Source of the DNA: a bacterium BMS3Bbin14
GTDB lineage: Bacteria; Desulfobacterota; Desulfobulbia; Desulfobulbales; Desulfobulbaceae
DNA: 64,000 bases
Reading direction: 5' to 3'
NCBI GenBank assembly: GCA_002897615.1
Contig: BDTX01000005.1
Coordinates: forward strand, 86,792-150,791
Shown here: positions 50,007-59,368 of the stretch, one piece after another
How the letters are laid out: each line of letters opens with the position of its first letter
Position numbering within the stretch: the first letter of the stretch is position 1
Notes under the pieces: model-generated
What the model was told of the DNA's origin: nothing
What the model saw: the letters and a program-made list of their open reading frames with translations, nothing else
The model's database searches: none
Translations under genes and position numbers: made by a program

Positions 50007-51835
50007 ACCGGCCTCAATATCAGGTGATCCATGATGTACTGGCGGCGCTCGGGCGTATTCTTGCCCATGTAAAAGCTGAGTACCCGGGAAATCTCGCTGA
50101 GCGAATCGATCCGGACCTGGCGGAGACGCATGTCCGGGCCGATAAACTGTTTGAATTCCGGCGGCGAGATTTCACCAAGGCCCTTGAAGCGGGTGATTTC
50201 CACTTTATTTGCCGTCTTGCCCCGGCCCTGGAGTTTTTTTACCGCCGCCGCCCTTTCCTTGTCATTGTAACAGTAGCAGGTGGTGGTCTTGGTCCTGACG
50301 CGGAAAATCGGAGTCTCAAGGATATAGACATGCTCCAGTTTGACGAGCGATTCAAAGTAGTGGAGGAAAAAGGTCAGCAGCAGGTTACGGATATGCAGGC
50401 CGTCCACGTCGGCATCCGTGGCCAGGATGACCTTGTCGAAACGCAGGCTGCCCACCGACTCTTCGATATCCAGGGCCCGCATCAGGCTGTACATCTCGTC
50501 ATTCTTATAGAGCGTATCCAGGCGGTGGCCGAAGACGTTCATGGGCTTGCCCTTGAGGGAAAAAACCGCCTGGAGCATGGGGTCGCGGGAACTGACGATA
50601 GAGCCGGCGGCCGACTGCCCTTCGGTGATAAAGATCATGTTCTCCCGGCCCGGCTTTGAAGGATGATTCCGGGAGGGATGAAATTTGCAGTCCTTCAGCT
50701 GGGGAATTTTGAGGGCCACCTTCCTGGCGTTGGCCTTGGCCTCGCGGCGGACCGATTGCAGCTCCCGCCTGACCCGCTCGTTGCGCTGCACCTTGTCAAG
50801 AAGGAACTCGGTCGTTTCCGGGTACTTATAGAGATGATCGACCACGGCATCCTTGACGGTATTGACGATCCAGGAACGGATGTCGGTGTTGCCCAGCTTA
50901 TTTTTGGTCTGCGATTCAAAGATCGGCTCCTGGATCTTGACCGCCATGGTGCCGACGATCCCGTCCCGGACGTCCCGGCCGTTGTACTTTTTGCCGGTAA
51001 ACTCGTTGACCCCCTTGAGGATCCCTTCCCGGAAGGCCGACAGGTGCGTACCGCCTTCGCTGGTATAGGTGCCGTTGACAAAGGAAAAGTAGGAATCACC
51101 ATAATCGTCGGTATGGGTGAAGGCGAACTCCAGGGCCTTGTCTGAGAAAAAAATCGGCTCGTACAGCTGCTTGCCGTTGATCTCTCCGGCCAGCAGGTCC
51201 AGCAGGCCGTGTTCCGAGAAAAAACACTCTCCGTCACAATAGAGTTTGAGCCCGGCATTGAGATAGGCATAGCGCCACAGCCGTTTTTCGATGAATTGCC
51301 GATCAAAGACAAAATCCGGGAACAGGTCCCTGGCCGGCAGGAATTCGATCAGGGTGCCGTCATTCTCCTCGCTTGGTCCCTCGTCCTCGGACAGCAGGCT
51401 GCCGTGGCTGAAGACCGCTTTTTTAAAACGGCCTTCCCGGAAGGAACAGACGACGAATTCCGCTGACAGGGCGTTGACCGCCTTGGTGCCCACGCCGTTC
51501 AGGCCGACGGAAAATTGAAACACGTCGGTGTTGTACTTGGCGCCGGTATTGATCACCGACACGCATTCAACAAGCTTGCCCATGGGGATGCCCCGGCCGA
51601 AATCGCGCACCCGGCAGCGGCCGTTATCATCAATCGCAATATCAATGCGTTTGCCGGCCCCCATAATGAACTCGTCGACGCAGTTGTCAATCACCTCTTT
51701 CAGGAGGATGTAGATGCCGTCATCCGGGTGGGAACCGTCTCCCAGGCGGCCGATATACATGCCGGGCCGCAAGCGGATATGCTCCAGGGAACTGAGAGTT
51801 TTTATTTTTGATTCGTCGTATTGGTGCTCGGCCAC
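50003..51835 (-). CDS. parE: DNA topoisomerase IV subunit B-like
   Basis: About 611 residues. SSLEHIRLRPGMYIGRLGDG, the ATPase motif EVIDNCVDEFIMGAGK, DFGRGIPMGK, VGLNGVGTKAVNALS and the TOPRIM motif FITEGQSAAGS with ATDADVDGLHI. The start is uncertain: GTG at 51835 fits the family N-terminus; the frame is open upstream to 52072 without homology. The gene ends by overlapping parC. The gap 51836-52203 holds a terminator of the upstream operon and no gene. Confidence 0.9.
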   Translation of the reverse strand: MAEHQYDESKIKTLSSLEHIRLRPGMYIGRLGDGSHPDDGIYILLKEVIDNCVDEFIMGAGKRIDIAIDDNGRCRVRDFGRGIPMGKLVECVSVINTGAKYNTDVFQFSVGLNGVGTKAVNALSAEFVVCSFREGRFKKAVFSHGSLLSEDEGPSEENDGTLIEFLPARDLFPDFVFDRQFIEKRLWRYAYLNAGLKLYCDGECFFSEHGLLDLLAGEINGKQLYEPIFFSDKALEFAFTHTDDYGDSYFSFVNGTYTSEGGTHLSAFREGILKGVNEFTGKKYNGRDVRDGIVGTMAVKIQEPIFESQTKNKLGNTDIRSWIVNTVKDAVVDHLYKYPETTEFLLDKVQRNERVRRELQSVRREAKANARKVALKIPQLKDCKFHPSRNHPSKPGRENMIFITEGQSAAGSIVSSRDPMLQAVFSLKGKPMNVFGHRLDTLYKNDEMYSLMRALDIEESVGSLRFDKVILATDADVDGLHIRNLLLTFFLHYFESLVKLEHVYILETPIFRVRTKTTTCYCYNDKERAAAVKKLQGRGKTANKVEITRFKGLGEISPPEFKQFIGPDMRLRQVRIDSLSEISRVLSFYMGKNTPERRQYIMDHLILRPV

Positions 51836-52039
51836 GGGATAATTTGCAAATTGAAGTTTTTTCAGTTTAGAATCCGAAAATGCCAAAGAGAACAACAAGG
51901 TTATGGTTTCAAATTCGGGTCCGGTCTGTAAAAGCGTGACTTGGAAATATACTGACAACGCCGTTACATTACAAACCAAAAAAATAAATTCCCTGTTTTG
52001 CTTTGTACCCGGCCCGGTAGTGCGGAGAGCGCCGGGATG

Positions 52040-52081
52040 AAAAAAAGAACCCCTGGTGCGGAAAAACCGCACGCAGGGGTT
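52040..52081 (-). terminator. Rho-independent terminator of the Gld-type ABC operon
   Basis: AACCCCTG pairs with CAGGGGTT (52048-52055 with 52074-52081) and GTGCGG with CCGCAC (52056-52061 with 52067-52072), with a five-base loop. On the minus strand the stem is followed by a seven-T run (52046-52040). It lies 120 bases after the DUF4340 gene. Confidence 0.85.
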
Positions 52082-52203
52082 AGAGAGAGGACGGCCGGGG
52101 GCAGCATCCCGCCTCGATTGCCTTTGATAAGCGCCGGCCGGCGCTTGACAGAGGACACCAGGACAGCCGCACTATGGTTGATTCCCCATAGCTGGAATCG
52201 TGG

Positions 52204-53193
52204 TTATTGAGCAGGGGCCGGGGCGCCCTTCTTCTCTGCGGCTGCCGGCGGCTGTTTAGACGGCTGCTTAAGCTTGAGCAGCAGGTCCGACTTTTTTAAT
52301 TCCAGGGTGTCTTGCAGGATATACGGCTCCAGCCTGGCATAAAACCGGGACTGCGAATTCTTGATGACCTGCTCGTTAGCCTTGTTATTTTTAGGCCAGA
52401 TCCGCAGCTTAAAGGTTTTGTCCCTGGTTTTATAGGTAATCGTGGCAATGGCCTTATCCCGGGGCGCAAAGTTTTTTCCCTCGTAGCCGCTGATGGATAT
52501 CCTACAGACGCTATTCAGGAGTTTGGTCACCCTGTTCCTGTCCAGTTTGCGGTCGGCCGGTGTCCCGGCCAGTTGCCAGTTTCCCTTGGCATCACGCTGC
52601 AGGCTGATGATCTTCCCGTGGTTGGTCAAGGTCAGGCTTTGCAGATCGGCGTTCTTGACCGCGACATATTTTCTCTGCCACCATGACTCCTTGTCTGTCT
52701 GTAATTTCCAGATCGAGAGGCCGCTGACCTCGTAGACATCATCCTCGCCCGCCCGGCGCAGGTAAATGGTCCTGGCGCTGGGGGCGGTGCCCAGGAAAAA
52801 GGTTACGGCCTTTTTGCGATCGGGGCCGGAGAGGACGATCTTGCGATTGAATAATTCGTCGCCCACCTTCAGGCGGCTGTGGCTGCCCCTGGTGCGGGAA
52901 ACCAGGCGGGAGCTTTTCAGGCCGGCGATCCGCCTGACCAGGTTATTGATCTTGTCATTGTCGCCGGGATAGCCGTCGGAACCCACGGTCCAGGCCTGCT
53001 TGATTTTGGCCAGGCTGATGGTTTTGCCCATGTTATCGGTAATGGTAAACGAGGTAACCATCTCCGGCCGCAGCCCGCTGAAAAGCAACGTCGCCGGGGG
53101 GGGAGCGCCCTGGCCGGGCCGATAGAGATAAACAATAAGCGCCGCCTGGATGATGAGCAGGATGAAAAGGCCGGTATTTTTTGCTTTAGTCAT
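52204..53193 (-). CDS. DUF4340 domain protein
   Basis: A 329-residue protein with an N-terminal membrane anchor (TGLFILLIIQAALIVYLY) and two DUF4340 repeats (AWTVGSDGYPGDNDKINNLV, WQLAGTPADRKLDRNRVTKL). The C-terminus is rich in Pro, Ala and Lys. DUF4340 proteins regularly follow GldG-type ABC genes and probably act outside the membrane with the transporter. The exact role is unknown. It is the last gene of the operon, followed by a terminator, with a repeat B copy between it and the GldFG gene. Confidence 0.82.
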   Translation of the reverse strand: MTKAKNTGLFILLIIQAALIVYLYRPGQGAPPPATLLFSGLRPEMVTSFTITDNMGKTISLAKIKQAWTVGSDGYPGDNDKINNLVRRIAGLKSSRLVSRTRGSHSRLKVGDELFNRKIVLSGPDRKKAVTFFLGTAPSARTIYLRRAGEDDVYEVSGLSIWKLQTDKESWWQRKYVAVKNADLQSLTLTNHGKIISLQRDAKGNWQLAGTPADRKLDRNRVTKLLNSVCRISISGYEGKNFAPRDKAIATITYKTRDKTFKLRIWPKNNKANEQVIKNSQSRFYARLEPYILQDTLELKKSDLLLKLKQPSKQPPAAAEKKGAPAPAQ

Positions 53194-53261
53194 TTTTTCA
53201 CACCTCTATGCGTATCTCATCACTGGATTTGTAACTCTGCGGTATTACATTGCTCAAAATT

Positions 53262-53369
53262 GTAAGTTGGCACAGGTGCCCCATATTTGCGCAGTTGCTT
53301 TCGCTCGCCATAATCCCTCTATGCGGGAGGAAGGAACCGCGTGAAGATGGGGTGCCTGTGACGGCTGAC
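53262..53369. repeat. Repeat family B, copy 4 (degenerate)
   Basis: GTAAGTTGGCACAGG (53262-53276) against CCTGTGACGGCTGAC (53355-53369) pair with several mismatches. The inner CCCTCTATGCGGGAGGAAGG and AAGATGGGGTGCCTGTGACG are family B sequence. It lies within the ABC operon between the GldFG and DUF4340 genes. Confidence 0.75.
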
Positions 53370-53371
53370 CT

Positions 53372-56284
53372 CTATGCCTGTGGATCAAGGGCCATCGGCT
53401 TCTCCTTCCGCCGCCGCAGGCCGCCATACAGGCTGACAAGCACCAGGGCGAGAAGAGCCGCCGCATAGTTCAGCCACTCCCAGAAAATTTCCTGCTGCCG
53501 GGTGAGGGGGATGAGCAGGCGGGACTGGGAACCACGGGAGCGGATAGCCAGGAGGTCCTCATCCTCCACGGCCCAGTCCACCGAGTTCTGGACAAAACCC
53601 ATATTGTTCAGGAAACGGTCATGGCTGGTCGAGCGGGAAATCTGCAACACTATATCATCAATGAACTCCGAGCTGCCAACCACCACCAGGCGGGCGGCCG
53701 CCGGAGATTTTTTAATTACCGGCCCCAGGGGCAGGTTTACCGTTTTCTGCTGCCGGGATGCGGCTTTGCCCTTGGCGGACTTGGCCGCCGCAGCCGCCTT
53801 GATCTCCTTTTCCCGTTCCACCTGGCGCGGGTCGGGACGGTCGGCGAAATAACTGTTAAAGACCCCCTGCTCGGAGACCGCCAGGAGCTCCCTCTTCATC
53901 TTCCGCCCCGGCGCGAAACCTTCCTGGGGATAACGCTGTAAATCAGGCTGAATATTGGTGCTGCTCCGGAGCCATGAATCGGGGCTTGAAGTGAGCAGCC
54001 TGACCACCTTGCGGCCCTTGCTCTTTGCCGGATCAATAGTCAAAGGCGATACCCAGTTCATGGTCACGGCCGGCAGGTTGGCGACAATGGGGCTGTCCTT
54101 GTCCATGCCGTTGCCCCGAACATCGACAAAGAACGGGTAATCCAGCATCCTGATTTCCTGGACCTGGAGACCGCCCAGGTTTCTGGTTACCGGGATGGGA
54201 AAGGGCTCGTTCTGTTTGTCCAGGACCAGGGACTGCCCTACTTTGATGCCGTAAGAACTCAGGAGGTCGGCCAGGCCGTTTTTGACCTTCTTGACCTGCA
54301 GGACCCTGGAATAGGGACTCAGGTCAAGGAGATAGTTGCCGGCCAGGGCCACGACCGCCCCACCCTTCATCAGATATTGATCAATGGCAAAGCGCTCTAT
54401 ATTCGTCAAATTCTGCGGGGCGATCAGGAGCAGGACATCGACATCTCCCGGCACCCGGCCCTGGCCAAGGTCAATCTTTTCAAGATTATAATTAGCCATC
54501 AGGGTCTGCTGGATCATTTGATACTGCGCCCGCGGCTGCCGCCCCATCATAGCCATCCGCGGCTGCCTCTGCGGCGGGGTCCAGATGCCGATGGTCTTCA
54601 GGAAACCGGCGGAACTGCGTTTTAAAACAGCCGCTATCTCCTTTTTAATCTCCCCTTTGCTCATATCGGCGGTAAGATAAATCCGCTGATTTTGCTTGCC
54701 GGTGGTGAGGTAGAGGTAGAGGTAGAAGGTATCGTTGGCGAAAAAAACCGTTTTCATCGGCTCTATCCCGAAGCGTTTTTTCAGGGCCGGCAATTTGCCG
54801 GGCTCCCGGCCGGGATCAACCATCACAAACTTTAATTTGCCGTCCGACTCCTTGACCAGTTCCCTGGCGACCTGGCTGATATTCCCCGGCATCTTGGCCA
54901 GTGGTCCGGGCAGGGAGCCTTGGCTGATTATCGCCGTCAGGGTCAGGGGCTTGTTTACCTTGGCAAAGACATCGCCCAGGCTCTGGAAGCCGTACACCAC
55001 TTTCTTAATTGATTTGGTCAGGTCGTATTCCAGGTTGTTGAGCCGGACATCGATCCGGCCGTCGCCGCGCCGCCGGACATCGATTAAATCGTCAAAGCCC
55101 AGCACCACATGCTGATCGCCATATTTAACCAGGATATTGAAATAGGAATTGATAACCGAAGACTCGTAACGGCCGGCCACCTCAAATGGCACCGGCTTGA
55201 TGCCGTATTCCCGGTTGGCCTCCGCCTCCATCTTCGGATTATACTTGGGATCAACGAAAGAGACCTGGATATGGCCGTTGGAGGCAATGCCGTACTCCCG
55301 CATCATGTCCTTGATCCTGGGGACCAGGGGGGAAAGGAGGGGGTGGGTTTTTTCGCTGAAATAACCCCGCAGGATTAAGGGGTTAGGCAGGTTGCCAATC
55401 AGGTCGCGGGTGGTCTGGGACAGGGAATATTCATGATTCTCAGTGAGATCCAGGCGGGCGTTGTTCACCTTGTTCAGCCAGATATTGGCGGCCAGGAGAT
55501 TCAGGGCGATCAGGACGGCGGCCGTGGTGACGGTCCGCCGGTAGCTGCGGGTGTTGGCCCCGGAACTCCAGCGTTTACGGTCCAGAGAGATGCCGTTCAA
55601 GACTAAAAAGAAGGTGGTGAGAGAGACGTAATAAAAGACATCCCGCAGGTCGATAACCCCGCGTTCAATACTGGCGAAGCGGCTGCCGGTGCCCAGGGAG
55701 CGAAAAAATTCCGCAGTGCTGTTGTTCATGAAACCGGTGACGCCGCTGGAGCCCAGGATATAAAGAAAGCCGGCCAGCAGAACAGTCATGATCAAAGCGA
55801 CGATTTGATTGTCGGTGCGGGACGAGACAAAGAGGCCGATGGCGATATATGCCGAGGCCATCAACAGCGCCCCCAGGTAACCGCCGAATACCGGCCCCCA
55901 GTCCAGGTTGCCGAGATGGGCTACCGTGAGGGGCAGGCCAAAGGTTAGGGCCAGGGCAATGGCCACCAGGATCAGGACCGCCAGGAACTTGCCCATTACC
56001 AACTGCCAGAGCCGCACCGGCAGGGTCATCAGGACTTCCATGGTGCCGGACCGTTCTTCTTCGCTCCATTGCTGCATGGTGAGCGCCCCGACCAGGAAGA
56101 TCATCAGGATCGGCATCCAGCGGAACAGGGGCCGGACATCGGCGGTATTCCTGGCAAAAAATGTCTCCAGCCAGAAAAAAGAGAACAGGACGGCCACCAG
56201 GAAGGCGCCTATGAATAAGGCCGCCATCGGCGAACTGAAATAGGCCTTGAGTTCTTTTCTGGTAATCGACAGCATCTGCTTCAT
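53372..56284 (-). CDS. Fused ABC-2 permease and GldG-like protein
   Basis: A 970-residue fusion. Residues 1-250 are an ABC-2 permease (RKELKAYFSSPMAALFIGAF and five further spans, GldF-like). A span near 265-285 leads into a GldG-type auxiliary domain (LDLTENHEYSLSQTTRDLIG, FVDPKYNPKMEAEANREYGI, DVLLLIAPQNLTN), and a last span lies near the C-terminus (YAALLALVLVSLYGGLRRRK). In Bacteroidetes the parts are separate genes of the gliding system. Outside that group, such transporters have unknown cargo. The ATG at 56284 overlaps the ATPase stop (ATGA). Confidence 0.88.
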   Translation of the reverse strand: MKQMLSITRKELKAYFSSPMAALFIGAFLVAVLFSFFWLETFFARNTADVRPLFRWMPILMIFLVGALTMQQWSEEERSGTMEVLMTLPVRLWQLVMGKFLAVLILVAIALALTFGLPLTVAHLGNLDWGPVFGGYLGALLMASAYIAIGLFVSSRTDNQIVALIMTVLLAGFLYILGSSGVTGFMNNSTAEFFRSLGTGSRFASIERGVIDLRDVFYYVSLTTFFLVLNGISLDRKRWSSGANTRSYRRTVTTAAVLIALNLLAANIWLNKVNNARLDLTENHEYSLSQTTRDLIGNLPNPLILRGYFSEKTHPLLSPLVPRIKDMMREYGIASNGHIQVSFVDPKYNPKMEAEANREYGIKPVPFEVAGRYESSVINSYFNILVKYGDQHVVLGFDDLIDVRRRGDGRIDVRLNNLEYDLTKSIKKVVYGFQSLGDVFAKVNKPLTLTAIISQGSLPGPLAKMPGNISQVARELVKESDGKLKFVMVDPGREPGKLPALKKRFGIEPMKTVFFANDTFYLYLYLTTGKQNQRIYLTADMSKGEIKKEIAAVLKRSSAGFLKTIGIWTPPQRQPRMAMMGRQPRAQYQMIQQTLMANYNLEKIDLGQGRVPGDVDVLLLIAPQNLTNIERFAIDQYLMKGGAVVALAGNYLLDLSPYSRVLQVKKVKNGLADLLSSYGIKVGQSLVLDKQNEPFPIPVTRNLGGLQVQEIRMLDYPFFVDVRGNGMDKDSPIVANLPAVTMNWVSPLTIDPAKSKGRKVVRLLTSSPDSWLRSSTNIQPDLQRYPQEGFAPGRKMKRELLAVSEQGVFNSYFADRPDPRQVEREKEIKAAAAAKSAKGKAASRQQKTVNLPLGPVIKKSPAAARLVVVGSSEFIDDIVLQISRSTSHDRFLNNMGFVQNSVDWAVEDEDLLAIRSRGSQSRLLIPLTRQQEIFWEWLNYAAALLALVLVSLYGGLRRRKEKPMALDPQA

Positions 56285-57216
56285 CGTCCACCTCCATCCG
56301 CCGCAATAAGTTCGTTGAACACCGCTTCCAGGGTCCTGGTTTCCCGACGCAGTTCGCACAGGGGCCAGTCGTTGTCCTTGGCCAGGGTAAAGATTCGCGG
56401 ACAGATGTCGTCCGCCTGGCTTTTGACGCTCAAGGTCAGCGGATTTTTGGGATCGGCAATGATTTCCACATGTTTGACGCCGGGCAGACCTTGAAGCTGC
56501 CGGATGATCGAAGTTTGCCGGTCGCTCCCGGTGAAGGATATCCGGGCCAGGTTGGTCGACTCCATCTCTGAAAGCAGGGCATCGGCCTTTAACTCGCCGC
56601 GGATAATGATGATTGCCCGGCTGCAGGTGGCCTCCACCTCGGAGAGAATATGGGTGGAAAGGAGGATGGTGGACTTTTGGGATAATTTTTTGATCAACCG
56701 CCGGACCTCGATAATCTGGGTAGGATCAAGGCCGTTGGTCGGTTCATCGAGGATCAGCAATTTGGGTTTGTGGAGAATGGCCTGGGCCAGCCCCACCCTC
56801 TGCCGGTACCCCTTGCTGAGAGAGCCTATCGGGGTGGTTAAGCGGTCGGCCAGCCCGGCGGCGTACACGGCCTCGGAGATGTAACCCCGCTGCTCGGCCG
56901 GGGGAATATTGCGCAGCTCGGCGATCATCTTCAGATAGGACTGCACGGTCAGTTCCGGATAAACCGGGGAGTTTTCCGGCAGGTAACCAATGATCTCCCG
57001 CACCCTGGCCGTTTCCTTCAGGACATCCAGTCCGTCGATCAGGGCGGTGCCCGAGGACGGATGAATGAAGCCGGTGAGGATCTTCATCAGGGTGGTCTTG
57101 CCTGCCCCGTTGGGGCCCAGGAGCCCGATCACCTCGCCGGATTTTATCTTGAAGGAGACCTGGCGCAGGGCCTCGACATCATCATACGTTTTGCTGAGCT
57201 CTCTGGCCTCAATCAT
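56281..57216 (-). CDS. ABC transporter ATP-binding protein (GldA-like)
   Basis: A 311-residue ATPase. Walker A GLLGPNGAGKTT near residue 32, signature SLSKGYRQRVGLAQAILHKP, Walker B LLILDEPTNGLDPTQ and a switch histidine in LLSTHILSEVEA. The C-terminal DUF4162-like domain is present. It energises the permease in the next gene, with which it overlaps by 4 bases. It is the first gene of the operon. Confidence 0.92.
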   Translation of the reverse strand: MIEARELSKTYDDVEALRQVSFKIKSGEVIGLLGPNGAGKTTLMKILTGFIHPSSGTALIDGLDVLKETARVREIIGYLPENSPVYPELTVQSYLKMIAELRNIPPAEQRGYISEAVYAAGLADRLTTPIGSLSKGYRQRVGLAQAILHKPKLLILDEPTNGLDPTQIIEVRRLIKKLSQKSTILLSTHILSEVEATCSRAIIIIRGELKADALLSEMESTNLARISFTGSDRQTSIIRQLQGLPGVKHVEIIADPKNPLTLSVKSQADDICPRIFTLAKDNDWPLCELRRETRTLEAVFNELIAADGGGR

Positions 57217-57386
57217 AACTGTGTGCTCCTCGCATGCCGTCCCGCTGGTTCAAAAACCGGCGGCCGGTGATGATTTCCGGGTTCTTGTCCCTCCATGGGG
57301 AGGTTGCCGCCCGGATTGACAATACCGCCGGGCGGTCACCGGACATTGACTTTTACGCCCATGGCCGGGACAATAGTTCCTCAGAC

Positions 57387-57570
57387 GTAAACCGTCACCG
57401 GCACCCCATCTTCACGCGGTCACTCCCGCCCGCATAGAGGGACTACCGGAGTCTCCCTTCGGTCGCTTACCTGCGAACGGCAGCGACTACGTAAATCTGT
57501 GGCACCTGTGACGGTTTACAGGTTGAATGTAAGGAATAGCGCAGAGTTTCACACCCTGTGATCAGTTACA
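57387..57570 (+). repeat. Repeat family B, copy 5, with tail
   Basis: Arms GTAAACCGTCACC (57387-57399) and GTGACGGTTTAC (57508-57519), about 133 bp, with an insertion of about 26 bp (CCGGAGTCTCCCTTCGGTCG region) compared with copy 1. It is followed by the same tail as copy 1 (AGGTTGAATGTAAGGAATAG, CGCAGAGTTTCACACCCTGT). The gap 57217-57870 otherwise holds the short direct repeats at 57601 and an AT-rich presumed promoter region. Confidence 0.8.
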
Positions 57571-57600
57571 CTCAGACGGCATCATCATAGACAGGCAACC

Positions 57601-57633
57601 TTACAGGAGCATTACAGGAACATTACAATGCAG
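57601..57633 (+). repeat. Short direct repeats (11 bp)
   Basis: TTACAGGAGCA (57601-57611), TTACAGGAACA (57612-57622) and TTACAATGCAG (57623-57633) are three adjacent similar 11-base units, one per helical turn. They could be a regulator-binding array upstream of the next gene, or chance. Confidence 0.4.
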
Positions 57634-57870
57634 TAATGTTTGTATTTTGCGGGAAGGAAGAAAGAGTAATTTGCCAAGACACGGGCGGACAACCCCGGTT
57701 ACATTAACTAGAGTGCTCATTAAGTCGACAGTGATGCTCCCTGAAAAATAGCCTTATTTTTGCTTGCATTTCAACCTGTTTGACCTAATAATAAAATAAA
57801 AAGCTGCTTTCACAATTTGCGTTATGCATTGTAGTCAGAACCGACAAACATACTGCCATCTACCCAGCCA

Positions 57871-58605
57871 ATGAAATACCTCTTCACACTTCTTGCCATC
57901 GTCCTTGCCGTTACCTCTGTCACTGCTTTTTATCTCTGGCCCAAACCTGAAATAATAAATAAAGATATCTTGGTTACGGTCAACGGTCATAGTCTTCCCC
58001 TAAGCTTACTTGACCAAAAAAAAGCGCAGAGCGGTAACCACCGCAAGGACAACAAAGCAATACTTGACGATATCATTATCCATGAACTGTTGCTACAGGA
58101 AGCTCAGCGCCTGAATATTGACAAGGAGCCATCCTTCCGCAGATCAGTCCAGAATTATTATGAGCAATCTCTTATCAAGATTCTCATAGACAGGCAGTTC
58201 CGTGACACAAAAACAAAGGTAACGGACCAGGACATTGATCGGTATATCTCAAATTATGGTAAAGTGTTTACCTACACCCGTCTGCCAGGAAACAATTCGC
58301 ACGGTTCCAGCCAGAAACCAGAACAACGATCGATCCTGTTTGATGATCTTTCCGACTCTCTTAAACTTATACTTGGCAGCATGCAATGTGGAGATGTGGT
58401 GACTGATTTCGGCACCGACGGTGGAGCTATATCGTTCCGTCTCGACAGAATCGAACCAGGTCCGGAACAAGAGTCGTTTCATGGGAATCGTAAATTAATC
58501 AGAAAAATTATATCCAACTACAAAAAAGAGAGAGCACTGACTGCCTGGATTAAAGAGATTCGCGATCGGGCAACCATAATCATTCCAGTTCATCAGGGGC
58601 GGTAA
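57871..58605 (+). CDS. SurA/PpiC-type periplasmic foldase-like protein
   Basis: A 244-residue exported or anchored protein. A signal anchor (FTLLAIVLAVTSVTAFYLWP) precedes a SurA-N-like helical domain (ILDDIIIHELLLQEAQRLNI and VTDQDIDRYISNYGKVFTYT). The rest corresponds to a shortened or diverged parvulin-like part. Proteins of this type near exopolysaccharide genes (EpsD-like) assist secretion of surface material. The parvulin active site is not clear, so chaperone activity is more likely than isomerase activity. Confidence 0.65.
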   Translation: MKYLFTLLAIVLAVTSVTAFYLWPKPEIINKDILVTVNGHSLPLSLLDQKKAQSGNHRKDNKAILDDIIIHELLLQEAQRLNIDKEPSFRRSVQNYYEQSLIKILIDRQFRDTKTKVTDQDIDRYISNYGKVFTYTRLPGNNSHGSSQKPEQRSILFDDLSDSLKLILGSMQCGDVVTDFGTDGGAISFRLDRIEPGPEQESFHGNRKLIRKIISNYKKERALTAWIKEIRDRATIIIPVHQGR

Positions 58606-58737
58606 CCTCGGAGGATACTCCGCCCGTACGAGTTCACAAATGCCTTAGATTCGTTCGTTTGGGACTCCGAATCTATCCTTGGCGGATGTGAGGAGGCCGA
58701 AACGGGCGAAGATGAGGTGTTGGTGAACTTGTACCTA
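58605..58737. repeat. Degenerate family D-like palindromic element
   Basis: GTAACCTCGGAGGATACTCC at the left, TTCGTTCGTTTGGGACTCCG in the middle and GAGGAGGCCGAAACGGGCGA and GATGAGGTGTTGGTGAAC at the right resemble parts of the element at 14556-14663. The arms are eroded. It starts within the stop codon of the previous gene. Confidence 0.4.
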
Positions 58738-58765
58738 TAATCATTCCAGATAAGACAGAGAAGCC

Positions 58766-59368
58766 ATGAGACAAAAGTTTAAGAGAAAAAATTATTTCAT
58801 CAAACAAAAATTCCAGGGAAAAATGATCCTTGGACTTTTCCTCTTTGTCATTGGCAGCATCATACTGTTTACCGTTATTCTTGGCATGTTTTCAGCCGAC
58901 AGCATGACGATGAGCTACAAGAACAATACCTTGCAGCTTGGCCAGACTCCCATAATGCTTTTTAAGAATGCCCTTGCCGCCAACTGGGTATTTATTATTT
59001 TTGGCGGCAGTTTGCTGGTGCTTGCCGCCCTGCTTGTCAGTCACCGCATTGCCGGTCCTCAATTTCGCTTTGAGATGACCCTGAAAAACATGATTGCCGG
59101 CAACCTCAAAGATACCGTTTCCCTCCGCACACATGATGAGGGAAGTGAACTTGCAGCCCAAATTAATGCCTTTAATTATCATCTATCCCAGAAAATAAGA
59201 GAAATTGATAAACACTCACAGGCCATAGATGAATTGACAGAGATGATGGACCGGACAGATGTGTCATCTTTGAGCAAAGATTCTTTACTTGAGAAGTTTA
59301 AATCCATCCGCAAACAAAATAATGCAATTCGTAAGGTTACGACTTCCTTTACCATCGCGGATGAATAA
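58766..59368 (+). CDS. Two-span membrane protein with HAMP domain
   Basis: A 200-residue protein: span 1 (MILGLFLFVIGSIILFTVIL), a periplasmic loop of about 40 residues, span 2 (NWVFIIFGGSLLVLAALLVS) and a HAMP domain (HRIAGPQFRFEMTLKNMIAG and LKDTVSLRTHDEGSELAAQI), then a helical tail. HAMP domains normally pass a signal to an attached output domain, but here the protein ends after the helical tail, so it probably acts with another protein. It overlaps the metalloprotease gene by 8 bases. Confidence 0.75.
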   Translation: MRQKFKRKNYFIKQKFQGKMILGLFLFVIGSIILFTVILGMFSADSMTMSYKNNTLQLGQTPIMLFKNALAANWVFIIFGGSLLVLAALLVSHRIAGPQFRFEMTLKNMIAGNLKDTVSLRTHDEGSELAAQINAFNYHLSQKIREIDKHSQAIDELTEMMDRTDVSSLSKDSLLEKFKSIRKQNNAIRKVTTSFTIADE

